31,289 bases of DNA, from the NCBI GenBank assembly GCA_905210875.1, contig CAJLYN010000004.1, positions 1 to 31,289 of the forward strand, given 5' to 3'. Position numbers and translations under genes: made by a program. The notes beneath the pieces are model-generated. The model saw only the letters and a list, made by a program, of their open reading frames with translations, did no database searches and was not told the origin of the DNA. This document shows, piece by piece, positions 23,822-31,289 of the stretch; positions within the stretch are counted from its first letter, which is position 1, and each line of letters starts with the position of its first letter. The stretch comes from an uncultured Bacteroides sp. (GTDB lineage Bacteria > Bacteroidota > Bacteroidia > Bacteroidales > UBA11471).

Positions 23822-25339
23822 TTAGAATCCGGTGTTTTGCTGGATGACTCCGTCTGAAATCTGAACTTCATATTCGGGTATGGGCAGAATCTTTTTGTTG
23901 TTGGGCAGACCTTTCACTTTCAGGTCGCGGCCGGTGCGGATGAGGTCCCAGCGGTAGTGCCCTTCCATGGCCAGCTCGCGGTTGCGCTCGACGAGTATCG
24001 AGTCGACAAAGGCTTCGACCGAGGGGAAATCTTCGGCGGTGAGTTCGGCCGGTTTCTGTCCGTCGGGGAAAGGTTTGCATCGAATGTCATTAAGCAGTTG
24101 CAGTGCTTCGGCATCGATGCTGTTTGTGGTGTAGGCCAAGGCTTCGGCACGAGTGAGCATTATTTCGGAGAGCCGAATGTACTGTACGTCGCAGTAGCAG
24201 CCGCCATTGTCGTATTTCATCGACGCTTTGAGGTTGGAGTTTGTCGTGGCAGAGCCTTGTTGTATGAGGTATTCGTTGGTGGTTCCATAGCCTCGCAAGT
24301 CGCCGGGCAAGTAGCTGTTGATGAGTGAGTCCGACGTAGAGAAGCTGGTTTTGGAATATACCGATGTCCATCCGCACGGGAATACGTTGGTGCTGATGCG
24401 GCTGGGCTGGAAGAATATCAACTCCGTGGCGTAGTTGGTGGGATCGGGATAGGTCGAGTTTTCGTACACGTTGCTGGGGAAGATGTTGGTACGGTGGTCG
24501 TTGTAGGCATCATTGAATGTGATGTTTGGCGATTTGAGTACCTCTCCGGCGTAATAGGCTGCCTGTCCCAGTTCGGTAAGATTTTTGGTGTATGTGCCTT
24601 TGTATAGGTAAACTCGCGATAGCAGTGCTTTGGCGACAGTGGCTGTGGCCCTATATCGAAGGGCCGGCTCGTAATCGGTCTGAGGCAGATCGGGGATCGC
24701 CTCTGTGAGGTCTTGTATAATCATGTTGTAGACATAACCCACCGTTTCACGAGCCTGGATATCTTCGGGCTTGTAGCCGTCGTAAGGGGTGAGCCGCACG
24801 ACAAGGCCAAGGCCGTTGTCTTCGCCCACAAGAGCACCGTCGCCGTAAAGGCAGAGCAGGGTAAAGTATTCGTAGGCACGGAGAAATTTGGCTTCGGCAA
24901 TGTGTTGTCTCATCATTTGTGCATCGTACTGACCAAATTCGGTGATTCCGGCAATGATGTTGTTGGCGTAATCGATGGCGTTGTATCCGTATTGGTAAAT
25001 GTCTTTGATAAAGCCATCTTGTTCATCGGTTGTATATTCGCACTTTTCCATGGCAAGAAAACTCGATGCACCGTTCTGTACGGTGATGTTTTCGGTGCCG
25101 ATGTCGGCGAGTTGGAAGGCAAAGTAGCTATTGGTGTAGTTGTTCTGGTCGTTAGGGGCACCCGAGAGCAATACGCACAAGCGTGTATAGGCGCCCATAA
25201 GGGCAGCCTGAGAAGTTTTCTCCTCTTTATAGACGGTCTCGTCGACCATGGTGTTCTGGGGGGCATAGTCGAGTTCACAGGCGCTGAACAGAGTCAGCGA
25301 GGCAAGTAAGGATATGGATAGCAAAATAGGTTTCATCAT
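23822..25339 (-). CDS. RagB/SusD family nutrient-binding outer-membrane lipoprotein
   Basis: Surface lipoprotein that caps a SusC channel and binds its ligand, 505 residues. The lipobox is LTLFSAC with Cys21; the mature N-terminus is ELDYAPQNTMVDETVYK. SusD features follow: a helical TPR-like scaffold (AALMGAYTRLCVLLSG, AIDYANNIIAGITEFG, IAEAKFLRAYEYFTLLCLYGD), the middle SRVYLYKGTYTKN and the C-terminal domain YIRLSEIMLTRAEALAY, RELAMEGHYRWDLIRTGRDL and ILPIPEYEVQ. The ligand cannot be predicted from these conserved parts. It is 18 bp downstream of susC. The start could also be the second methionine. Confidence 0.95.
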   Translation of the reverse strand: MMKPILLSISLLASLTLFSACELDYAPQNTMVDETVYKEEKTSQAALMGAYTRLCVLLSGAPNDQNNYTNSYFAFQLADIGTENITVQNGASSFLAMEKCEYTTDEQDGFIKDIYQYGYNAIDYANNIIAGITEFGQYDAQMMRQHIAEAKFLRAYEYFTLLCLYGDGALVGEDNGLGLVVRLTPYDGYKPEDIQARETVGYVYNMIIQDLTEAIPDLPQTDYEPALRYRATATVAKALLSRVYLYKGTYTKNLTELGQAAYYAGEVLKSPNITFNDAYNDHRTNIFPSNVYENSTYPDPTNYATELIFFQPSRISTNVFPCGWTSVYSKTSFSTSDSLINSYLPGDLRGYGTTNEYLIQQGSATTNSNLKASMKYDNGGCYCDVQYIRLSEIMLTRAEALAYTTNSIDAEALQLLNDIRCKPFPDGQKPAELTAEDFPSVEAFVDSILVERNRELAMEGHYRWDLIRTGRDLKVKGLPNNKKILPIPEYEVQISDGVIQQNTGF

Positions 25340-25357
25340 GTTGTTGTCCTCCTGAAA

Positions 25358-28300
25358 TTAAAGTCCAAATCGAATACCGAATTGATAGCTCCGAGACGAA
25401 GGCATTGTCAGGTTGTCGTATCCGGCGGCGGTAGCCGATGAACCGAATGCGCTCACTTCGGGATCGAGTCCGGAGTAGGGGCTGATGGTGAATACATTGG
25501 TGAGTACGACGAACAGTTTGATTTGGTTGAACGTGCGAGTTCTTCTCAACAGTTGTTTGGGCAAGGAATAGGAAAATTCCAAGGTTTTCAGTCGCAGATA
25601 CGAATTCTTTTCGAGGAACCGGGTCGTTGTGATAGACGAGGTGTAGTCGTAGTTATTGACGATGGAACTGTTTTTCAGTTTGGGAATATCGGTCGTCTGT
25701 CCCGGTATCTGCCAGAAGTCGAGAATGTCGCGCGAGAGGTTGTTGGCCGTCTCGGTGGCATAGGTAAGCAGTTGTGCTCGGGTAGAGTTTATCATGTGGC
25801 CGCCCACCGAGAAGGTAAACATGGTATTCAACTCAAATCCCTTGAAAGTAAGAATGTTGGTGAAGCTTCCATAGAATTTGGGCTCGGCAGTACCACACAC
25901 CTTCTTGTTGTCAATTGATGTATCGTAGTTGGAGGCGGGTGGTACGGTTGTTACCGTTCCGTCGGCCAGTCTCCATAGGGGCTCACCGGTGTTGGGGTCG
26001 ACGCCTACCCATTCGTGCAGATACCATTGGGCCATGGGATAACCTACGGCATAATACTTAAATGAGCTGTTGGCCTGGTCGAGCTGGTTGCCTTCGAAGT
26101 TGAGTTTCAATATCTTGTTACTGTTGTGCGAGAGATTCAAAATGGTTTGCCACAAGAAGTCTTTCCGCACGATGTTGTCGGATATGATTTGTACCTCGAC
26201 ACCTTGATTTTGCATGTCGGCAATATTCTGGTATTGAGTAGAATATCCCGTGTAGGCAGGAAGGTCCGACGAGAAGAGCATGTCGGTCGTGCGTTTGTAG
26301 TAGTAGTCGAGCGTGAGCTTGACTCTTTCTTTGAAAGCCGAGAAGTCGATACCCAAGTCGTAGGTGATGGTTTTTTCCCAGTCGAGGTTTACGTTGCTGG
26401 GTTGCGACATGGAGAGGAACTGCTCGTTACCGTAGGAAGAGGAGGTGTTGAGCACGTATATGGCTTGTGCACCGTAGTAGCTGTTGTTGGCATCTTGGCT
26501 GGTCCAGCCTATGGAACCGCGTATTTTCAGTTCGTCGATCCAGGGGGCGTTGTAGGTAATGAAATCTTCTTCGGAGAGTCGCCATGCTGCCGATACGGCA
26601 GGAATGTTGATAAACCTGTGCAGGCGGTTGTAGCGGGAAGAGCCGTCGAGCCGGTACGACACACCGAAGAGGTAGCGCCGCATGAGCTGGTAGTTGACAC
26701 GGGCAAAGGCCGAAAGCAGGGCCCATGTGTCTTCGCCGGCTGCTCCTACACGGGTAGTTTGGGCCGACCCGATACCTTTGATATCGGAGCTGAAAAAGTT
26801 TGACCCGTAAATCATCGAATTGTATTCGTGGCCTATTTCATAGCTTTGACCCAGCACGGCTTGCAGGTAGTGTCTGTCGTTGAATACCTTATTCACCGTG
26901 ATGGTGTTGTTGTTGACAATACGATACTTTAAGGCATTGTTTTCGGAGGCCCGATCGTTGGGGGTGAGGTCGGCCACTTCTGCGGGAAGTTCGGGCTTAT
27001 AGACATAGGAACGGGCGTCGGAGATGTTGATACCCAATTCGGTTTTGAGTTGCAGCCAGGGGGTAACATCGTATTGCAGGTAGGTATTGCCTATGGTGGT
27101 GATGTTTTTGCTTTGTGAGGTAACATCATTGGCGTAAGCTACCGGGTTGTAGTTGTCGTTGTTCCCTTTGGTATTGAGCCCGTATCCATAGTAGTATGAG
27201 TCGTCTTCCTTGTAGATGGGCAAGTTGGGGGCACGCAGTATGGCATCTTTATATACGGTGGGAGCGGTGAGGGCATTGTTGTCGACAACCGAAAGGGTGA
27301 CGTTGGCTCCGAGGGTGAATTTGTCGCTGAGTTGCGTATCAAGGTTCAGACGTGCGGAGTAACGTTGTAAATCGTTGTTGATGATGTAAGATTCGTTATT
27401 GGCGTAGGAGAGGCTGAAAAAATAGCGTGTGCGGCTATTTCCTCCGGAGACCGATGCGCTCAGGTTGTGACTGATGGCATTACGGGTAACGGCATCCTGC
27501 CAGTCGGTATTGTATCTTCTGGTATATGTATCAGAAGGATAGTACAAGGAATAGATTTGTGCATATTCGTCGCCATTGAGCAAATCGAGTTTTCCGATAG
27601 GTTGATCGATGCTCAGTGTGTACGATACGTTAATGGCTGTGCGGTCGCGAGAGCCGCTTTTTGTGGTGATGAGAATGACGCCGGCCGAACCTCGTGAACC
27701 ATAGATGGAGGTGGCGAATGCATCTTTCAGAATTTCAATCGATTCGATATCGTCGGGATTGATGGAGAGCAAGGGGTTCTGCTCAAAGGAGTAGTTGAGA
27801 TCCATATTGTTGACCAGCGAACCACCTCCTGTCGAGGTTCCTCCCATGCTTATTGCACTCACCGAGCCACCGCTCGTTCCTACCGAGTTGGCCGAGCGGT
27901 CGGTGCCGTAGATGGGTACACCGTCGACGACGTAAAGAGGATTGTTTTCGCCGATGATGGAGCTTACGCCGCGTATGGTCAGCAGGTTGGCTCCGCCCAG
28001 TGCACCCGAAGAGTTAGATACGAATACGCCGGGTGCGCGGCCTTGCAACAATTGGTCGACCGAAAGGAATGATTTCTGTTCATCGAGTTTTACCGAGGAT
28101 ACCGAGCCAGTAATATCTCGTCTCTCTTGTTTGCCGTAGCCTACGACGGTGATTTCGCGCATGGCGTTTTCGGCGGGAATGAGTCTTATGGCTTCGACGG
28201 TTTTGGGGTTCTCTACGGTAACATTTTCGGTTTCATATCCTATGAACGAAAAAGATATGGTAGCTCCTGTCGGTACGTTGGTAAGTGTAAAAGAACCGTC

Positions 28301-28471
28301 GGAGGTGGATAACGTCGCACCTTTTCCGTTGACCGATATGGTTACACCTGCCATGGGGGCGTTATTTTCGTCAAGAACGGTACCCGATATCTGAGTGAGA
28401 TTTTGAGCCGAGGCTATCTGGCAACAGAAAAGGCTACACAATACCGTAAATATAGTCAACAATTTTTTCAT
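25358..28471 (-). CDS. SusC/RagA family TonB-linked outer-membrane protein
   Basis: Outer-membrane active transporter, 1037 residues, working as a pair with the downstream SusD protein and driven by TonB. A signal peptide (to about residue 22, IASA-Q) precedes a carboxypeptidase-regulatory-like domain (about 27-110: ISGTVLDENNAPMAGVTISV, GSFTLTNVPTGATI). Next come the TonB-box region with MREITVVGYGKQ and the plug with ITGSVSSVKLDE, LLQGRAPGVFV, LTIRGVSS, PLYVVDGVPIYG, SIEILKDAFATSIYGSRGS and GVILITTKSG. The rest is a 22-strand-type barrel ending SRSYQFGIRFGL. It is complete and intact. No STN domain is present, so it does not look like an ECF-sigma-linked signal transducer. A strong hairpin precedes the gene. 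Confidence 0.97.
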   Translation of the reverse strand: MKKLLTIFTVLCSLFCCQIASAQNLTQISGTVLDENNAPMAGVTISVNGKGATLSTSDGSFTLTNVPTGATISFSFIGYETENVTVENPKTVEAIRLIPAENAMREITVVGYGKQERRDITGSVSSVKLDEQKSFLSVDQLLQGRAPGVFVSNSSGALGGANLLTIRGVSSIIGENNPLYVVDGVPIYGTDRSANSVGTSGGSVSAISMGGTSTGGGSLVNNMDLNYSFEQNPLLSINPDDIESIEILKDAFATSIYGSRGSAGVILITTKSGSRDRTAINVSYTLSIDQPIGKLDLLNGDEYAQIYSLYYPSDTYTRRYNTDWQDAVTRNAISHNLSASVSGGNSRTRYFFSLSYANNESYIINNDLQRYSARLNLDTQLSDKFTLGANVTLSVVDNNALTAPTVYKDAILRAPNLPIYKEDDSYYYGYGLNTKGNNDNYNPVAYANDVTSQSKNITTIGNTYLQYDVTPWLQLKTELGINISDARSYVYKPELPAEVADLTPNDRASENNALKYRIVNNNTITVNKVFNDRHYLQAVLGQSYEIGHEYNSMIYGSNFFSSDIKGIGSAQTTRVGAAGEDTWALLSAFARVNYQLMRRYLFGVSYRLDGSSRYNRLHRFINIPAVSAAWRLSEEDFITYNAPWIDELKIRGSIGWTSQDANNSYYGAQAIYVLNTSSSYGNEQFLSMSQPSNVNLDWEKTITYDLGIDFSAFKERVKLTLDYYYKRTTDMLFSSDLPAYTGYSTQYQNIADMQNQGVEVQIISDNIVRKDFLWQTILNLSHNSNKILKLNFEGNQLDQANSSFKYYAVGYPMAQWYLHEWVGVDPNTGEPLWRLADGTVTTVPPASNYDTSIDNKKVCGTAEPKFYGSFTNILTFKGFELNTMFTFSVGGHMINSTRAQLLTYATETANNLSRDILDFWQIPGQTTDIPKLKNSSIVNNYDYTSSITTTRFLEKNSYLRLKTLEFSYSLPKQLLRRTRTFNQIKLFVVLTNVFTISPYSGLDPEVSAFGSSATAAGYDNLTMPSSRSYQFGIRFGL

Positions 28472-28498
28472 AATATTAAAGTCCCGGTGATGGATTGA

Positions 28499-28536
28499 AA
28501 AAGTACTCTGTGCAGGGATTGTGCACAGAGTACTTT
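28499..28536 (-). terminator. Strong hairpin with T-tract between the DUF6242 gene and susC
   Basis: A perfect 15-bp stem: AAAGTACTCTGTGCA (28500-28514) and TGCACAGAGTACTTT (28522-28536), loop of 7. On the minus strand the stem ends in TTTTTC, so it looks like an intrinsic terminator. It lies 20 nt after the DUF6242 stop and 28 nt before the susC start. It could end the upstream transcript, attenuate susC or stabilise a processed end. Confidence 0.88.
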
Positions 28537-28556
28537 GCGGTATTAAGAAAGAATTA

Positions 28557-30020
28557 TTAATTCAGAGCGAATGCCCATGCGGCAAACGAGGGATCCATAT
28601 CGTCGACAGTGAGTGAGTAGGGGGTATAGCTGCCCGAGAAGGTGTTGAAACCACCAAATACCCAAGCGATGTTGTTGTCGTCGACAACTACGCAGGGATT
28701 GAATGTTCCGGCGTATGCACTGTTGATACCTTCAACGGCTGTCCATTCGATACCGTCGGTCGATTTGTAGATGGTGTTGTTCATGACACGAGCACCCTCT
28801 TCGTTGTAATAAAGGCCGCCGAACAGATAGGCTGTATTACCCTCTTTGTTGGTAACCACCGTGGCACCGCAGATGGGGCCGACAGCCGTCGAGTCGGCAA
28901 CGGTGGCAAAGTTTTCACCATCGGTCGATTTGGCAACAGTGGCTTGCAGATTCGATGCGCCGACAAAGCCTCTCGAACCACCCATGAGGTAGAGCTCATC
29001 GTTCAGTACGAAGGTCGAGCAGTGGGCTCTCAGGAAACTTGATGCACCCGATACCATGGTATAGGTGGTATCAGCTTTGGCCCAGAGTTGCGAGTTGGCA
29101 CCCTGGAACTGACCGAATGCCATCATTGAACCGCTTTCCATATAGAGGTTGTTGTTGTAGGTAAACGGAGTGGGACATACAAATCCGAAGGAGCCCCTAC
29201 CTATCAGCATCTTGAACATATCGTCGGCCAGTGCAGTGTTACCCTCAATGCTTTCGTTGGTCCATGTGCTACCGTTTGTAGAGAATATACGGAAGTTTTC
29301 CAGCGTGAGGCTTGTGCTCCAACCGTTTGATTCAATCTCGGGAGCTTCGCCGGCCTGGTCGGTACCGATGGCACGGATACCACCCATGACATAGAGTTTG
29401 TTGTCGAATACGACGGGACGGGCTCCCATACCACCGATGATTTCTTCGGTATTGACTTCGGTCCAGCGAACACCGTTGGTCGAGGTGAATACATGGTAGA
29501 ATGCGGCTGAATCAGCAGCGGTGTATCCCGAGGTAAAGGCATAGAATTTACCGTCGTAGAGGGCTACCGAGTAGTCGTATACATTGCTGGGGATACCTCC
29601 GGCGCGTATGTCGGCACTTACCTGTTTACCGGCAGCCAGGTCTTCTTCGGTATCGGAGATGATTACCGTGAGGGTGTAGTTCTTACTGCTGCCTTCGTGA
29701 GTGGCGGTAAGAACGATGGGGTTGTTCAAGTCAAACGTTACCCCGTCAATGGCGGCACCGTTTACGGTAACGCTGGTGTTCATCGTGGCCGTTACGGTCA
29801 GCGAGCAGGCTTCCAACTCAGAGGGTTGGGTGGTCATGGGAACGATGCATTGAATCGTCAATGCCGATTGGTTGATGGTTCCGGTATAGGATGCACCCTC
29901 GGAGGTGGCAACCGTTATACCGGTAATACCGAATCCGGTATCGTTGCTGTCATCGCTACACGATGTGAAGCTGAACACGGCACACAAGGCCATAAGCAGC
30001 AGAGCATTCAGTTTTTTCAT
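28557..30020 (-). CDS. DUF6242-like kelch-type beta-propeller lipoprotein
   Basis: It has 487 residues. A lipobox (SFTSC, Cys21) followed by SDDSND predicts an outer-membrane lipoprotein, probably surface-exposed. An N-terminal beta-sandwich region (about 30-125) resembles Ig-like or DUF5018-like domains (YTGTINQSALTIQCIVP, SSKNYTLTVIIS). Then about six kelch-like blades follow, each with a hydrophobic strand and often GG: KFYAFTSG, KLYVMGG, NLYMESGS, ELYLMGG, AYLFGG and AWVFGG. Blades also carry STNGVRW or STDGIEW motifs like Asp-box turns. I recognise this as the DUF6242 family; the function is unknown, probably ligand or surface binding with SusCD. It lies between the TlpA gene and susC. 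Confidence 0.82.
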   Translation of the reverse strand: MKKLNALLLMALCAVFSFTSCSDDSNDTGFGITGITVATSEGASYTGTINQSALTIQCIVPMTTQPSELEACSLTVTATMNTSVTVNGAAIDGVTFDLNNPIVLTATHEGSSKNYTLTVIISDTEEDLAAGKQVSADIRAGGIPSNVYDYSVALYDGKFYAFTSGYTAADSAAFYHVFTSTNGVRWTEVNTEEIIGGMGARPVVFDNKLYVMGGIRAIGTDQAGEAPEIESNGWSTSLTLENFRIFSTNGSTWTNESIEGNTALADDMFKMLIGRGSFGFVCPTPFTYNNNLYMESGSMMAFGQFQGANSQLWAKADTTYTMVSGASSFLRAHCSTFVLNDELYLMGGSRGFVGASNLQATVAKSTDGENFATVADSTAVGPICGATVVTNKEGNTAYLFGGLYYNEEGARVMNNTIYKSTDGIEWTAVEGINSAYAGTFNPCVVVDDNNIAWVFGGFNTFSGSYTPYSLTVDDMDPSFAAWAFALN

Positions 30021-30068
30021 AAGTAAGATTAAAATTAAAGGGTTATTGGTTTGTGATTTTGTAGGGTT

Positions 30069-31289
30069 TTACATCGACATGGCACCCATGGAGATGGATT
30101 TGCGGGGGGCCGGTTTTTCGGGAGCTACACCGTCAAGAGCGTTTTGAATCGCTTTGCGAATGGCTTCTCCACGCAGCCCCTTGGCATAGAGGTTGCCGTT
30201 GGCGTCGACAAGAATGATGAAAGGTATTCCGCCAAACTGGTAATCGCTCATCAGTTGCTTTCCGCCGTCGGTGGCATGCATTTGCAACCAGGGCATGTTT
30301 TCCTCGGCAGCTGCTTTGAGCCAGGCGTCTTTGTTGGCATCGATTGATACGCTGAGGAACTCCACGTCTTTGTCTTTGAATTCTTCATAATATTTTTTCA
30401 GGTTGACGATTTCTTTGCGGCATGGTCCACACCACGAGGCCCAGAAGTCTACCAATACGATTTTACCTTTCAGGTCGGAGAGTGAGAGCTCTTTGCCATC
30501 GATTTGGGGATAGGTAAAGTCGGGTGCCGGATTGCCGTTGTTGAGACGTTCGCGCTGAGCCTTTTCCTTGGCTACGCGGTCTTTGTAGGCCTGTATGGGG
30601 GCATAGCCGGGGTGGGTGGCTTCAAGTTGGGCCAAAACCTGGTCGATGAGGGCTTTATCGCTTTCCTGGTTTAACCCGGGCAGGACAGCCAGTACACTGG
30701 TGGTTGTGGCATTATGCTCGGCCAGATAGCGCATGCGGGCTGCTACATCGTCGCTGTTGTAGGTGAAAAGTGCGTCGCTGAGCACTTTGCGCATTTCGGC
30801 ATCGGGCTTTGCATTGTAAAGAGCTCGTGATATGGCTATCATGGCTTGGTAGCTGCGATAATTGCAGAAGTTGACTTGATTCATCAACTCATTCTTTGGG
30901 CCGCCCTGGATATAAACATAGGGGGGATTCTTGATTTTTACCCGGGCCGTATCGTATCCGCGGAAGTTGATGGTCAGATCTTCGTCTTCGCCCCAGATGC
31001 GTACCGATTGCCATTTGCCGCAATCGACGGTGTAGACACCCGGTGTCTCGATGGGAAGTGTTAACGTGTATTCGTTGTTGTCGTCGATATCGGCTTCGGC
31101 AAAGATTTTACGACTGGTTCCTTGTTGCTGATATACGGTCATCTTGAATTCGGGAGCCGGTTGCGGGTAGTTCCAATAGCCTTTGTAGGTAAACTGTACC
31201 TTGCCTTTGATGGTGATTTGCGAAGGTGTGTTTTGTTGCTCGGTGGTTTCTTGCTGTGCTTTCTTAGTCTTTCTTACTTTGGCCGATGC
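30069..31289 (-). CDS. TlpA-like thiol-disulfide oxidoreductase with N-terminal DUF4369-like domain (5' end cut by window edge)
   Basis: 406 codons are visible; the frame is open through the right edge, so the start and the signal peptide lie outside. A start at the internal ATG at 31142 is unlikely because the upstream codons continue a protein-like sequence (ASAKVRKTKKAQQETTEQ then ITIKGKVQFTYKGYW). The N-terminal part is a beta-rich DUF4369-like domain, followed by a helical linker. A TlpA/AhpC thioredoxin domain at the end has APDFTYPQIDGKELSLSDLK, VDFWASWCGPCRKEIVNL and GGIPFIILVDANG (cis-proline). The C-terminus is methionine-rich (SISMGAMSM). The protein is likely periplasmic or lipid-anchored. 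It is upstream of DUF6242 with a 48-bp gap. Confidence 0.9.
   Translation of the reverse strand, partial: ASAKVRKTKKAQQETTEQQNTPSQITIKGKVQFTYKGYWNYPQPAPEFKMTVYQQQGTSRKIFAEADIDDNNEYTLTLPIETPGVYTVDCGKWQSVRIWGEDEDLTINFRGYDTARVKIKNPPYVYIQGGPKNELMNQVNFCNYRSYQAMIAISRALYNAKPDAEMRKVLSDALFTYNSDDVAARMRYLAEHNATTTSVLAVLPGLNQESDKALIDQVLAQLEATHPGYAPIQAYKDRVAKEKAQRERLNNGNPAPDFTYPQIDGKELSLSDLKGKIVLVDFWASWCGPCRKEIVNLKKYYEEFKDKDVEFLSVSIDANKDAWLKAAAEENMPWLQMHATDGGKQLMSDYQFGGIPFIILVDANGNLYAKGLRGEAIRKAIQNALDGVAPEKPAPRKSISMGAMSM

Overview
The window reads as chromosome of a gut-type Bacteroidales bacterium. The evidence is a SusC/SusD pair, a MotA/ExbB-ExbD-ExbD-TonB cluster with long Bacteroidota-style ExbD proteins, DUF3822, DUF4861 and DUF6242 family proteins, promoters of the Bacteroidota type (-33 TTTG, -7 TAnnTTTG), almost no Shine-Dalgarno sequences, and a tRNA gene without encoded CCA. 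Barnesiellaceae or a close relative is a guess only. No phage, integrase, insertion sequence or CRISPR array was found.

Layout. 1-2955 (minus): exbB, exbD, exbD and tonB, the energy module for outer-membrane TonB-dependent transporters; tonB runs off the left edge. 3379-4215 (plus): an inositol-monophosphatase family enzyme. 4292-6231 (minus): a small outer-membrane beta-barrel protein followed by a DUF4861 protein. 6461-6534: tRNA with CAT anticodon, with its own promoter and terminator. 6620-8995 (plus): YbaN/DUF454 membrane protein, a nucleotidyltransferase-like protein and a split ThrE-type exporter. 9212-12008 (plus): CCA-adding enzyme and a rhamnogalacturonan acetylesterase. 12088-16412 (minus): YciO-type protein, RibBA, LptF/LptG-like permease, START-like protein. 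16866-17672 (minus): secreted esterase. 17919-19013 (plus): MutY, convergent with rsmD-DUF3822 (minus). 20629-22254 (plus): lipoprotein with a leucine-rich-repeat-like region and an M64 peptidase domain. 22618-31289 (minus): an apparent operon TlpA - DUF6242 beta-propeller lipoprotein - SusC - SusD - thioredoxin, with its start off the right edge.

Most of the window is housekeeping. The most unusual part is the right end: a SusCD transporter locus with no glycoside hydrolase, polysaccharide lyase or sigma/anti-sigma regulator in view. It is bracketed by two periplasmic WCGPC thioredoxin proteins that both end in methionine-rich tails, contains a kelch-like lipoprotein, carries a strong hairpin just before susC, and faces a secreted M64 metallopeptidase. 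I infer a protein, peptide or metal/redox-related uptake system rather than a classical glycan locus, but the substrate cannot be read from the sequence. The TonB/ExbBD genes at the left end could power such a transporter.
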